Positions 16,430 through 25,088 of a stretch of 64,000 bases of DNA are shown one piece after another. Location: NCBI GenBank assembly GCA_934643455.1, contig CAKUBV010000004.1:1-64000 (forward strand), written 5' to 3'. The stretch's first letter is position 1. Every line of letters begins with the position of its first letter. A model generated the notes under the pieces. It saw only the letters and a list, made by a program, of their open reading frames with translations, was not told where the DNA came from and searched no databases. The DNA comes from Candidatus Proelusimicrobium excrementi. Its GTDB lineage: Bacteria; Elusimicrobiota; Elusimicrobia; Elusimicrobiales; Elusimicrobiaceae. The translations under genes and the position numbers were made by a program.

Positions 16430-16897
16430 CTATTTCTGAGCCGCTTTTTTAATGGTGTTTGTCGTGGAGCGGCCTTCAAGTATCGGGTAGAGAGCCACCT
16501 TCTTGGCAAATTCCCTGCCTACGACGTTCTCCTCTTTATAGTCGGCTCCTTTTATCAAAACGTCCGGCTCGATTAATTTTATAAGTTCATAAGGCGTATC
16601 CTGATCAAAAACGACTACCGCGTCAACCGCCTGTAAAGACGCGCACACCAAAGCTCTGTCTTCCTGGGAGTTAATCGGGCGGCTGGGCCCTTTAAGCCTT
16701 TTTACGGAAGCGTCGCTGTTTATGCCGAGTACAAGTATATCGGCTTGGTTCTTGGAAAATTCCAAAATGCTGACGTGCCCGGCGTGGAGTATGTCAAAAC
16801 AGCCGTTGGTAAAAGCCACGCTTTTGCCTTGTTTTCGTTGTTCTTTTACATATTCTTCCGCTTGGGGCCAAGTCAAAATTTTATCTGCTGCTTTCAT
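16430..16897 (-). CDS. hldE: D-glycero-beta-D-manno-heptose-1-phosphate adenylyltransferase
   Basis: Makes ADP-heptose from heptose-1-phosphate and ATP for the lipopolysaccharide inner core. The 155-residue protein is the nucleotidyltransferase domain only (RfaE2 type), without the kinase domain fused to it in E. coli HldE. The nucleotide motif is TNGCFDILHAGHVS with HxGH at 38-41. RSTTNTIKK at the end matches the family. Its start lies inside the last 17 bases of accC, so it is translationally coupled to it. The combination with fatty-acid genes suggests an envelope-synthesis operon. Confidence 0.9.
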   Translation of the reverse strand: MKAADKILTWPQAEEYVKEQRKQGKSVAFTNGCFDILHAGHVSILEFSKNQADILVLGINSDASVKRLKGPSRPINSQEDRALVCASLQAVDAVVVFDQDTPYELIKLIEPDVLIKGADYKEENVVGREFAKKVALYPILEGRSTTNTIKKAAQK

Positions 16898-18257
16898 CTT
16901 TTTTTATAATTCTTTCCACAAGGCCGGTATTCATGTTGCCGGATGCAAAATCCTCATCGTTTACCATTATCTTATGGAAGTCTATCGTCGTTTTTACGCC
17001 TTTTACGGTAAATTCGTTCAAAGCTCTTTTACTGCGTTTTAAAGCAGTTTGCCTTTCCGGGGCGAAAACTATCAGCTTCGCTATAAGGCTGTCGTAAAAA
17101 GAAGGTATGGTGTAGCCGGTGTGAACGTGGCTGTCCAAACGTATACCGAGTCCGCCGGAAGGCGACCATTCTTCAATCGTGCCGGGGCAGGGCATAAAAT
17201 TCTTTTTATAATCTTCCGCGTTTATACGGTGTTCTATGGCGTGGCAGCGTACTTCAAGGGCGCGCTCGGGCGTTATTTCAAGCTTTTTGCCCTGGGCAAT
17301 ATCTATTTGCAATTTAACCAAGTCCATTCCGCTTACAAGTTCCGTTACGGGGTGTTCAACTTGCAAGCGCGTGTTAACTTCCATAAAATAGAAGTCATGG
17401 TTTTCGTCCATTAAAAATTCAACCGTACCCACGCCGCTGTATTTGGCGGCTTTTGCAAGGCGCATGGCCGCGGCGCAAAGTTCTTTCCTTACTTCCGGCG
17501 TAACGAACGGGGAAGGGGATTCTTCAATAAGTTTTTGGTTTTTGCGCTGCATGGAGCAATCCCTTTCGGCGAAAGCGACCACATTGCCGTAATTATCTGC
17601 GGCCATTTGCACTTCTATATGGCGCGGATTTAAAACCAGTCTTTCAAAATAGACTCTGCCGTCGCCGAAAGCGGCTTTGGCTTCGCCTTGGGCGGTATCT
17701 AAAGCTTTTTGGAAGTCCGCTTCCCCGAAAGCCGGGCGCATACCCCTTCCGCCGCCGCCCATAGTGGCTTTAATCATTATGGGAAAGCCTACTTTTTTTG
17801 CGGCTTTAAGGAAGTCTTTTTCCACAATTCCGTCGGAACCGGGTATTACGGGCACTTTGGCGGAAATAGCCAAGGCTCTGGCGTGGGCCTTTTCGCCCAG
17901 TTTTAAAATGGCTTCCGGGCTGGGACCGATAAAAGTCATACCGTTGTCAATGACGGCCTGAGCGAAGCGGGCGTTTTCGGATAAAAAACCGTAACCCGGG
18001 TGCACGGCCTGCGCGCCGGTAATTTTGCAGGCGGCTATAATGGCGTCGATATTTAAGTAACTTAATGAAGACGGCCCCGGGCCTATGCAGACGGCTTCGT
18101 CGGCCTGGCTTACGTGTGCCGAAAATTTGTCCGCTTCGGAATAAACCGCTACGGATTTTATATTCATTTCTTTAAGCGTGCGGATTATACGCAAGGCTAT
18201 TTCGCCTCTGTTGGCGATAAGAACTTTATTAAAAGGTTTTATGGTTTCTTTTGTCAT
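16881..18257 (-). CDS. accC: Biotin carboxylase
   Basis: ATP-grasp enzyme that carboxylates biotin on the carrier protein, the first half of the acetyl-CoA carboxylase reaction. It has 458 residues, close to E. coli AccC. Motifs seen: VLIANRGEIALRI at the start, the glycine-rich ATP loop KATMGGGGRGMR, ERDCSMQRKNQKLIEESPS and MEVNTRLQVEHPVTE. It starts two bases after accB ends. A shared role with the biotin-dependent decarboxylase at the right end of the window is unlikely, because that enzyme needs no biotin carboxylase. Confidence 0.95.
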   Translation of the reverse strand: MTKETIKPFNKVLIANRGEIALRIIRTLKEMNIKSVAVYSEADKFSAHVSQADEAVCIGPGPSSLSYLNIDAIIAACKITGAQAVHPGYGFLSENARFAQAVIDNGMTFIGPSPEAILKLGEKAHARALAISAKVPVIPGSDGIVEKDFLKAAKKVGFPIMIKATMGGGGRGMRPAFGEADFQKALDTAQGEAKAAFGDGRVYFERLVLNPRHIEVQMAADNYGNVVAFAERDCSMQRKNQKLIEESPSPFVTPEVRKELCAAAMRLAKAAKYSGVGTVEFLMDENHDFYFMEVNTRLQVEHPVTELVSGMDLVKLQIDIAQGKKLEITPERALEVRCHAIEHRINAEDYKKNFMPCPGTIEEWSPSGGLGIRLDSHVHTGYTIPSFYDSLIAKLIVFAPERQTALKRSKRALNEFTVKGVKTTIDFHKIMVNDEDFASGNMNTGLVERIIKKDESSR

Positions 18258-18259
18258 AA

Positions 18260-18634
18260 TTAGGGTTCTATAAAGAAAAGCGGCTGGCCGTATTCTACGG
18301 CGGAGCCTTCGGAGGCCAAATTGATTTTTACCGTGCCTTTTACGGGGGCGGAAACTTCTTTCAAAGTTTTGTTCATTTCAACGTAACCCAAAATATCGCC
18401 TTGTTTTACGGGCATATTTTCTTTAACGGTTACGGCTTTTCCCTTTTTGCCGAAGCTGTATATGCCTACAGCCGGCGCTTTTACCGGGGTAAGTTTGCAA
18501 GAAAAATCGGAAGCTTTCGGGTTTTTTGCCGCTGTAGAAATCTCAACACAAACGCCGTCTTTTTTAAATACTACTTCCTGTAAGTCCGTGGTTTTTGACC
18601 ATGCGATAAAATCGGAAAGGGTTTTTGTATCCAT
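18260..18634 (-). CDS. accB: Biotin carboxyl carrier protein with unusual biotinylation motif
   Basis: A 124-residue carrier. The N-terminal 50 residues resemble AccB. The C-terminal 70 form the biotinyl domain (VKQGDILGYVEMNKTLKEV, ending YGQPLFFIEP). In most carriers the modified lysine lies in AMKM. Here the aligned residues are Met87-Asn88-Lys89-Thr90. The lysine is kept but both flanking methionine positions differ. The gene starts behind AGGAG with AT-rich -10-like DNA upstream. accB-accC form the carboxylase half; the carboxyltransferase genes (accA/accD) are not in this window. Confidence 0.88.
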   Translation of the reverse strand: MDTKTLSDFIAWSKTTDLQEVVFKKDGVCVEISTAAKNPKASDFSCKLTPVKAPAVGIYSFGKKGKAVTVKENMPVKQGDILGYVEMNKTLKEVSAPVKGTVKINLASEGSAVEYGQPLFFIEP

Positions 18635-18721
18635 AAAATCTCCTGTTTATATATATTACCATTTTATAGCGGAATATTGGAAGTTTATACAAGATGAATA
18701 TCCTGCAGAGTTTAGTTGTTT

Positions 18722-18903
18722 TGACTAGCAATTTTCCATCTTTGGCCGGATTTGCGTTTTTTCTTCGTTCGGATACCGCGCCGACTTCGTCGGCATCGTT
18801 CTAGGTATTCCTCCTTCGGAAGAAAATCAAAATTTCCTCTAAATCTGAAAAATCAATCTGCTATAGTTTCGGCCCTTGGGAATTGAAAAATCACGCAGGT
18901 AAA
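18722..18903 (+). repeat. Dispersed intergenic repeat, copy 3
   Basis: Landmarks in the same order as in the other copies: ACTAGCAATTTTCCATC (18724-18740), TTTGCGTTTTTT, TTCGGATAC (18768-18776), a GCCGACTTCGTCGGC hairpin (about 18780-18794), AAGAAAATCAAAATTTCC and TCACGCAGGT (18891-18900). The 36-bp direct repeat is inserted before the terminal CACGCAGGT. Confidence 0.7.
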
Positions 18904-18940
18904 GTCTGAAAAATCAATCTGCTATAGTTCCGGTCCTTGG
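18844..18940. repeat. 36-bp direct repeat pair
   Basis: TCTGAAAAATCAATCTGCTA... at 18844-18879 recurs at 18905-18940 with two mismatches. The copies are 61 bases apart, start to start. With only two copies and no associated genes this is not a CRISPR array. Confidence 0.75.
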
Positions 18941-18990
18941 TGGTATAAATCAATTCCTTAATAGCGAAACCGAAATTTGCGGACAAATTT

Positions 18991-19902
18991 TTAGGCTTTC
19001 TTGCCGGATTTGACTTCCCGCCAGGCTTGCATAAAATCGGCCGGAGGTTCGGCTTCAAAACAAAGCTTTCTGCCTGTAAAAGGATGTTTAAATTCCAGTT
19101 TTCTGGCGTGAAGCATAAGCCTTGGGGCCTGTGCGCCCTTATACAGCCAATCGCCCAATACCGGGTAGCCCAGCCAGCTCATGTGTACGCGCAGCTGGTT
19201 TGTTCTGCCTGTTTTAGGGTAAAGTTCCATAAAGCAAAAGCCTTTTGCGCGCTCAATAACTTTATAACCCGTTACGGCTTGCCGTCCCAGGGGGGAGGCT
19301 TTTATTTTTCCTCCGGCAAGGCGGCCGATGGGCACATCGATAATGCCCTCGTCGTCGGGTATGTCGCCGCAGCAAATGGCGTTATATGTTTTATGTATTT
19401 GCCTGTCTGCGAACATTTGGCTTGCCGCCAGCTGAAATTCCTCATTTTTGGCTATCATCATAATTCCGCTTGTTTCACGGTCTAAGCGATGCACCAGCCC
19501 CGCGCGGGGAGGGTTTTCAAAATTCTTTATTTTGCTTTTTAGTATCGCCGTTACCAAAGTTTCTTCCGTACCTTCTAAGACTTCGGGGTTTTCCTCCCAG
19601 GCTGAACTTTGCGGGTGCACCAAAACGCTGGCGGGCTTATTTATCACTATAAAATCTTTAGTTTCCGCAATGATAATATCCTTAAGGTTCAATTTTGAAG
19701 AAATTTCCGGCCAAGTTATTTCAATAATATCGCCGTCTTCCAGCGGCCAAGAGGGCTTTCTGGCTTTTCCGTTTACGGTAACCAAACCGTCCTTAATTAA
19801 GTTTTGGATAAGGCTCCTTGAGTAATTTTCGCAAAATTCTGTTGCAAAAACGTCAAGACGTTTTTGTTTGCCTTCAAATATTATCGTTTGTTTTTTTTGC
19901 AT
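18991..19902 (-). CDS. rluD: 23S rRNA pseudouridine synthase, RluD family
   Basis: Converts uridines of 23S rRNA to pseudouridine (the RluA/RluD family; target positions are not certain from sequence). It has 303 residues. An S4 RNA-binding domain covers about 13-70 (RLDVFATEFCENYSRSLIQNLI). The catalytic motif is GLVHRLDRETSG with Asp141. It is the last gene of a seven-gene minus-strand run and overlaps the end of lgt by 29 bases. Confidence 0.9.
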   Translation of the reverse strand: MQKKQTIIFEGKQKRLDVFATEFCENYSRSLIQNLIKDGLVTVNGKARKPSWPLEDGDIIEITWPEISSKLNLKDIIIAETKDFIVINKPASVLVHPQSSAWEENPEVLEGTEETLVTAILKSKIKNFENPPRAGLVHRLDRETSGIMMIAKNEEFQLAASQMFADRQIHKTYNAICCGDIPDDEGIIDVPIGRLAGGKIKASPLGRQAVTGYKVIERAKGFCFMELYPKTGRTNQLRVHMSWLGYPVLGDWLYKGAQAPRLMLHARKLEFKHPFTGRKLCFEAEPPADFMQAWREVKSGKKA

Positions 19903-20653
19903 AAGTCCTCTTAATAAGAAAAATTGTCATTGCGCCGGCCAGCAGCAGCGATATTATTTGTGAGGGGGACATCCCCGCCGTAAACGCGCCGCGGTCGTCC
20001 GCGCGCAGAAATTCGGTAAAAAACCTTATTAGACAATATCCCAGCACGTAAACCGCGCTTAAAGTGCCGCGTTTACGGCTTTTTTGTGAAAGTTTGTTAA
20101 GAACTAAAAATAAGGCGAAAACGAGTACCGCTTCTATTAATTGCACCGGGTAAAGCGCATGGCCGTGCAAATGCGCCGGCACCAAAGAATCCGGGTTTGT
20201 AAAGTGCACGCCAATGGCTTCCGGGGCTTCTTTGCCGTAACAGCATCCCGCAAAAAAACAGCCTAGCCTGCCCAGTGAGTGCCCCAAAGCCACGGCGGGC
20301 GCAAAAAAGTCCGCCGCTTTAAAAAACGGCGTTTTATTTTTTCTGACGGCCCAAAATCCTGCCGCCGCCGCGCCTATAAGCCCGCCGAAAAACACAAAAC
20401 CGTAGCGCAGTTTCTCAATTACGGAAGACGCGATGAAAGCGTCCCGGTTAAGAATTATAAAAAACAATTTCCCGCCGATAAGAGCGCCCAAAATAAGGTA
20501 AAAAATAATATCAAGCAGCCGCTCTTTGCTCAGGCCGAGCCTTTGCTTGTAATGCAGGCAATAAAGTATCGCCGCCAAATAACCTAAAGCCGTCATTACG
20601 CCGTACATCGGTATGGCGCGGCCGAAAATCTCAGACAGCAGATACGGATACAT
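19874..20653 (-). CDS. lgt: Phosphatidylglycerol--prolipoprotein diacylglyceryl transferase
   Basis: Inner-membrane enzyme that adds diacylglycerol to the lipobox cysteine of prolipoproteins, the first step of lipoprotein maturation. It has 259 residues and about seven hydrophobic helices. The family signature appears as HSLGRLGCFFAGCCYG (about 124-140), then YPVQLIEAVLVF and GYCLIRFFTEFLR. The start overlaps the preceding HAD gene by 23 bases. A lipoprotein substrate is seen at 35696-36541 in the same window. Confidence 0.93.
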   Translation of the reverse strand: MYPYLLSEIFGRAIPMYGVMTALGYLAAILYCLHYKQRLGLSKERLLDIIFYLILGALIGGKLFFIILNRDAFIASSVIEKLRYGFVFFGGLIGAAAAGFWAVRKNKTPFFKAADFFAPAVALGHSLGRLGCFFAGCCYGKEAPEAIGVHFTNPDSLVPAHLHGHALYPVQLIEAVLVFALFLVLNKLSQKSRKRGTLSAVYVLGYCLIRFFTEFLRADDRGAFTAGMSPSQIISLLLAGAMTIFLIKRTYAKKTNDNI

Positions 20654-21284
20654 CTTTCCCCCTTACCAAATCCAAAGCCAAGGTATAATCGTCAAAATGA
20701 ATATATTGTATGCCGCGTTCTTGAAGCAAAGCTTCAAGGCGGGAGGTCGCAAAAACTATATCTGCGGAGAGTGCGGCCTCAAAATCGCCGGGCCCGTCCC
20801 CGAAGAATATTACTTTGCGCCCTTCTTTCTTGTAATGTTTTACGCGGTATTCTTTAAAAGCTTCCATGGTAAGGCCGTTATAATCCGGGAAGGTTACTTC
20901 TATGCCTTCCGGTCTTATCACTCCTTTGACGCTGCCTATTTTTATTTGAGTGCAATCGAAGGCCTCAAGCACCGGTTTAATGTAAATATCAAGCCCGCCG
21001 GAGGCGATTTCAAAGGGAATATCGTGTTTTTTGGCGTAAAGACACAAATCTCTGAAGCCGTGGCGGACCAAAGCTTTTTCAAGAATGATTTTTTCAAATT
21101 CTTCTTTCGTGGTTTTTACGGAACCGAAATGGTTTTTCATCCATTCCCTGGCGTCGGCTTTGCTGTTATAGGCTTTTTCTATTTTTTCGGGCGAAGTCAG
21201 CCCGTAATGAATGCAAAGCGCATTGCCTATATCCTTGGTTGTGATTGTTCCGTCAAAATCGGTTATAAGGGCGTATTTCGTCAT
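20631..21284 (-). CDS. HAD-superfamily phosphatase, MtnX-like
   Basis: A 217-residue phosphohydrolase of the HAD IB subgroup. Motif I is ITDFDGTIT, with nucleophile Asp9 and acid/base Asp11. Motif III/IV is FFGDGPGDFEAAL. The helical cap (about 20-75) resembles MtnX, which acts in methionine salvage, and phosphoserine phosphatase. No other salvage genes are nearby, so the substrate is left open. It overlaps the metallo-hydrolase gene by four bases and lgt by 23. Confidence 0.8.
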   Translation of the reverse strand: MTKYALITDFDGTITTKDIGNALCIHYGLTSPEKIEKAYNSKADAREWMKNHFGSVKTTKEEFEKIILEKALVRHGFRDLCLYAKKHDIPFEIASGGLDIYIKPVLEAFDCTQIKIGSVKGVIRPEGIEVTFPDYNGLTMEAFKEYRVKHYKKEGRKVIFFGDGPGDFEAALSADIVFATSRLEALLQERGIQYIHFDDYTLALDLVRGKDVSVSAV

Positions 21285-21907
21285 ATTATATCTTCAAAAT
21301 TGTCGGGTTCTCTCAGGGCCATTTTGATAAAAGGATTGTTCTTTACTTCCTTTTCTATCGTCGTGTTGCCGGTTCCGTCGGATCCGTAAGCGTGGCCGGA
21401 ATAAACAGTCGTTTTGCCGGGCAAAGCGGCCAAACGCTGAAGGCTTTTGGTCATTTGCCTGGGGTCGGAACCGGGCAGATCCGTCCTTCCGCAGGCGTTC
21501 GGGAATAAAGTGTCCCCGGTAAAAAGTATATCGCCGATTTTTATGCAGACGGAACCTTTGGTATGCCCCGGCGTACTTAAAAAGCTGACCGTAAGCCCGG
21601 CCAGTTTTTCGCTGTGGTCGCCGTCATAGGTTATAAGCTGTTCTTCCGGCAGGCGGCTGTTTTCCGCGTCGGAGATTTCTATATAGCCTTTAATACCGTA
21701 TTTGCGCATAAGTTCCTGCGCGCCGGTTACGTGGTCGTAGTGGCCGTGTGTGAACAATACGGCTTCCGGGCTGATTTTTTCGTCTTCAAGCAGCCTGTAA
21801 ATGGCTTTCATGTCCCAAGTCGGATCAACGATAAGGCCTTTGCCTTTATGTTCCACTATATAGGTGCAGTTGCCCATTTCGCCCAGCTGGAGGATATATA
21901 CTTTCAT
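21281..21907 (-). CDS. Metallo-beta-lactamase-fold hydrolase, glyoxalase II-like
   Basis: A 208-residue hydrolase with the metal motif THGHYDH (His54, His56, Asp58, His59), a later His in STPGHTKGSV, Asp in LFTGDTLF and His in VYSGHAYGS. This is the set of a dinuclear MBL-fold enzyme related to hydroxyacylglutathione hydrolase. The C-terminal substrate domain of true GloB is missing, so a thioester or other small substrate is likely but not known. ATGA overlaps link it to ftsB and to the HAD gene. Confidence 0.85.
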   Translation of the reverse strand: MKVYILQLGEMGNCTYIVEHKGKGLIVDPTWDMKAIYRLLEDEKISPEAVLFTHGHYDHVTGAQELMRKYGIKGYIEISDAENSRLPEEQLITYDGDHSEKLAGLTVSFLSTPGHTKGSVCIKIGDILFTGDTLFPNACGRTDLPGSDPRQMTKSLQRLAALPGKTTVYSGHAYGSDGTGNTTIEKEVKNNPFIKMALREPDNFEDII

Positions 21908-22179
21908 TTTGCAGTCCTAAATTCTATTTCTCCGGGTTTTACCATATTGTATTTAACCCGGGCCGTTCTTTGTAAATAAGAAGTGTCGCCTTCCTGAATT
22001 TTTTGGTATTCTTCGGCGAGTTTTTTATATTCTTCGTCAAGCGCGGCGGAATGCGCGTTTAATTTTTTAAGTTCAAGAATATTATGCGTCAAGCTTAAAA
22101 AGCTTCCGTTGAACAGTAAAACCGCGGCCATAACCGCCAGCGCTATCAGAAGAAATTTCGCTTTTTTTAAAACAGTCAT
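21904..22179 (-). CDS. ftsB: Septum formation initiator FtsB/DivIC
   Basis: A 91-residue bitopic division protein. One transmembrane helix lies at about 10-28. A coiled coil follows at about 35-62 (LEEEYKK-type heptads). The conserved end is ARVKYNMVKPGEIEFR. FtsB bridges FtsL and FtsQ in the divisome. It overlaps eno by four bases; an eno-ftsB neighbourhood is common in bacteria. Confidence 0.88.
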   Translation of the reverse strand: MTVLKKAKFLLIALAVMAAVLLFNGSFLSLTHNILELKKLNAHSAALDEEYKKLAEEYQKIQEGDTSYLQRTARVKYNMVKPGEIEFRTAK

Positions 22180-23444
22180 TTTTTAAATGTTTTGTCTTTG
22201 GCGTAAACGGCTTTGCCGCCCAGTTCCTCTTCTATCAGCAGAAGACGGTTGTACTTTGCAAGCCTTTCGCTTCTTGCCGGCGCGCCGGTTTTTATTGCCC
22301 CGGCGTTTACGGCTACGGCGAGATCGGCTATAAAGCTGTCTTCCGTTTCGCCCGAGCGGTGCGATATAATTGTGGTGTATCCGGCTTGTTTCGCCAAATA
22401 AATCACGTCTATCGTTTCGCTTACGCTGCCTATTTGGTTAAGTTTTATTAAAATTGAATTGGCGGCTTTTTCCTCTATGCCTTTTTCCAGGCGTTTCTTG
22501 TTGGTAACGAACAAGTCGTCACCGACTATATTTATCTTTTTGCCGAGCTTTTCCGTAAAATGCCGCCAGCCGGCCCAATCGTCTTCCTGTAAAGGGTCTT
22601 CTATGGAAACCAGAGGATATTTTTCCGTCCAGGAAGAATAAATTTCCGTCATTTGCCCGGAAGTCCTGTTTTGGCCTTCAAATTTGTAAGAGCCGTCATG
22701 GAAGAACTCGCTCGCGGCGGCGTCCAAAGCAAGGCTCATTTCGGGATATCCCGCCTGTTTTGCGGCCGATATTATAGTTTCCAAAACTTCTGCGTGCGTA
22801 CTTATTTTAGGCGCAAATCCGCCCTCGTCGCCCACGGCCGTAACCATACCCTTTTTTGCGAGGTCGTTTTTAAGGACGTGATAAGTTTCCGCCGCGGCGC
22901 GCAGAGCTTCTTTAAAAGAAGGCGCAAAAGCGGGAACTATCATAAATTCCTGCACGTCCAAGCCGCTGTCGGCGTGTTTGCCGCCGTTGATGATGTTAAG
23001 CATCGGCGCGGGCATCAGCCAGCCTTCTTCCGGCAGTTCGTAAGCGCGCCTTAAATAGCGGTAAAGCGGTTCGTTTAAGCTTGCCGCTCCGGCCCTTAAA
23101 ACCGCCATTGATACGGCCAGTATGGCGTTTGCGCCCAAAGAAGTTTTATTTTCGGTTCCGTCCAAATCCAGCATGGCTTTGTCTATAAGGCGCATATCTT
23201 CAATGTCGTAACCCTGAAGCAGCTTCTCTATTTTGGCTACGTTCGCCACGGCTTTCAGTACGCCTTTGCCGTTGTATCTTTCGTCTTTGTCGCGCAGTTC
23301 CAAAGCTTCATGGCTGCCTGTGGAAGCTCCGCTGGGCACCGCCGCCGAACCGAAAGAGCCGTTTTCCAGTACTACGTCGGCCTGAACCGTGGGAAATCCC
23401 CTTGAATCCAAGATTTCCCTGGCTTTTATATTCTTTATTTTCAT
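22176..23444 (-). CDS. eno: Enolase
   Basis: Glycolytic enzyme converting 2-phosphoglycerate to phosphoenolpyruvate. It has 422 residues. Active-site stretches are all intact: GASTGSHEALELRD, GDEGGFAPK, SLALDAAASEF, SIEDPLQEDDW, and SHRSGETEDSFIADL. It follows the phosphohexomutase by 21 bases and forms the metabolic head of the operon that continues with ftsB, lgt and rluD. Confidence 0.97.
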   Translation of the reverse strand: MKIKNIKAREILDSRGFPTVQADVVLENGSFGSAAVPSGASTGSHEALELRDKDERYNGKGVLKAVANVAKIEKLLQGYDIEDMRLIDKAMLDLDGTENKTSLGANAILAVSMAVLRAGAASLNEPLYRYLRRAYELPEEGWLMPAPMLNIINGGKHADSGLDVQEFMIVPAFAPSFKEALRAAAETYHVLKNDLAKKGMVTAVGDEGGFAPKISTHAEVLETIISAAKQAGYPEMSLALDAAASEFFHDGSYKFEGQNRTSGQMTEIYSSWTEKYPLVSIEDPLQEDDWAGWRHFTEKLGKKINIVGDDLFVTNKKRLEKGIEEKAANSILIKLNQIGSVSETIDVIYLAKQAGYTTIISHRSGETEDSFIADLAVAVNAGAIKTGAPARSERLAKYNRLLLIEEELGGKAVYAKDKTFKK

Positions 23445-23465
23445 ACTGCTACCCCCTTGAGGTCT

Positions 23466-24947
23466 TTATTCTTCGGATAAAGACTCTATAATCTTCTGCG
23501 CCTCGGCTATAAGTTTTGCCGGTGCGGCTTCGTCTTTGGCTTCGGCGTAAATCCTTATAAGATGTTCCGTTCCCGAAGGCCTAAGAGCCAGCCAGCTGCC
23601 GTTTCTCAATATAAACTTAAAGCCGTCCGTTTGGTCTATTCTCCAAACGGAAGTCTTGTTTATTGACAAAGGCGGCCTAAGATTAAGTTTCTCCATAATT
23701 TGATTAATTTCAATCTCTCTCTTGGGGATACTTACCTTTTTGTCGTAGTACATATTGTATTTTTTGTAGAAATCTTTAAAAAGCTGTTTAAGGCTTTTCC
23801 CGCTTACGGCAAGCATTTCCAAAGTGAGCATACAGGCCATAAGACCGTCTTTGTCGGGCATATGGTGTGATATGGCCACACCGCCGGATTCTTCCGCGCC
23901 GAATATATACTGCCCCGTCATCATAAGTTCGTTGATGTATTTAAAGCCAACGGGCGTTTCGCGTACGGCCAGGCCGTGCGCTTTGGCGACTTCGTCTATC
24001 AAATTGGTGGTAATCAAACTTCTGCAAACGCGGCCTTTTTGGCCTCTGTATTCTATTATATGTTCCAAAAGTATCGGGGCTATTTGGTTTGGGGAAATCC
24101 AATATCCGTCCGGCCCGATAATGCCGAATTTGTCGCAGTCCGTATTGCAGGCTATGCCGACGTCCAGCTTCTTTTTAACTACCAGCTTGCTGAGTTCCGC
24201 CAAAGCTATTGGGCCGGCATTGGGCACTTTTCCGCCGAAGAGCACGTCGGTTCCTTCGTGCAGGCCTTCAACTTCGCATCCGCAAAGTTTCAAAAATTCC
24301 CTGAAATAATTGTCCGCGGTGCCGAAAAGCGGATCTATACCTACTTTAAGTTTGGCTTTCTTTATGGCTTTTACGTTTATCAGGGAAGACAAATGCTTTA
24401 TGTATTCGTCCCTGAAGTTAAATTCGCTGACGGCGGAGTTTTTATAGCCGAATTCCGGCAGTTCCCTTACGGAGCTTGCGCCAGGTATATGGCTTTCTAT
24501 ATCGGAAATAACTTCATTGTTGGCTATGCCGCCGTAATAGGAGATCCATTTCAGCCCGTTTTGATGATAATCGGCTTCGCTTGCGGTAATGACTACCGCG
24601 CCTACCGCACCCTCTTTGAGCACGGCCCATTCCGCTACAGGGGTAGGGAGGGGATAAAACGCCCTTTTGACGCTTATGCCTTTTGAGGCTAAAACGTCGC
24701 AGACTATATCTGCGAATTTATCCGACATAAACCTCGTATCCGTACCCACTATTACCATGGGCCTTTTAAATTTGAAGCCGTTTTCTCTTATGTGTTTTTG
24801 GTATCCTTCGCCTTCAAATCCGTAGTATTCGTCCGTAAAAATGTGTTCGGCTATGGCAACGGAAAGCCTGTAAATGTTTTGCGCGGTTACGTTTTCGGCT
24901 ATTGCGCCCCTGAAACCGGCCGTAGAAAATCTGATATCATTAGCCAT
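23466..24947 (-). CDS. Alpha-D-phosphohexomutase family protein with altered active-site loops
   Basis: A 493-residue member of the phosphoglucomutase/phosphomannomutase family. The phosphoserine loop, usually TASHNP, is TASEADYHQNG here: Ser123 is kept, His-Asn-Pro is lost. The metal loop, usually DGDxDR, is NTDCDKFG (Asn268, Asp270, Asp272): the first Asp and the Arg differ. The sugar loop FGAEESGG and the phosphate loop RPSGTEHLIR are normal. It could be an unusual subgroup with a different sugar, or a less active enzyme. A canonical paralogue is at 58644-60056. GAGG precedes the start, with TATATT upstream. It leads the eno operon. Confidence 0.8.
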   Translation of the reverse strand: MANDIRFSTAGFRGAIAENVTAQNIYRLSVAIAEHIFTDEYYGFEGEGYQKHIRENGFKFKRPMVIVGTDTRFMSDKFADIVCDVLASKGISVKRAFYPLPTPVAEWAVLKEGAVGAVVITASEADYHQNGLKWISYYGGIANNEVISDIESHIPGASSVRELPEFGYKNSAVSEFNFRDEYIKHLSSLINVKAIKKAKLKVGIDPLFGTADNYFREFLKLCGCEVEGLHEGTDVLFGGKVPNAGPIALAELSKLVVKKKLDVGIACNTDCDKFGIIGPDGYWISPNQIAPILLEHIIEYRGQKGRVCRSLITTNLIDEVAKAHGLAVRETPVGFKYINELMMTGQYIFGAEESGGVAISHHMPDKDGLMACMLTLEMLAVSGKSLKQLFKDFYKKYNMYYDKKVSIPKREIEINQIMEKLNLRPPLSINKTSVWRIDQTDGFKFILRNGSWLALRPSGTEHLIRIYAEAKDEAAPAKLIAEAQKIIESLSEE

Positions 24948-25088
24948 AAATACCTCAATAAATATAATTCTGTTAAAGCAATATACAAAAATTTAAGCCA
25001 AAAGGAAAGACGCAGCCCGCGCGGCTTTTGCTCCGCGGGCGTTTTAGGCTTTGCGGCGCGCCTTGCATATATTTGCTAAAATAAATCT

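Larger units (their letters stand above)
18635..18990. other. Intergenic region with repeat copy 3 and a 36-bp direct repeat
   Basis: No gene is visible. On the left is the AT-rich accB promoter region. The rest holds a copy of the dispersed repeat and a 36-bp sequence present twice. Confidence 0.6.

Noticed and set aside
18844..18940. CRISPR-like pair of direct repeats
   Set aside because: Only two copies, no spacer set, and no cas genes; the Cas4-like nuclease at 44423 belongs to an unrelated operon.
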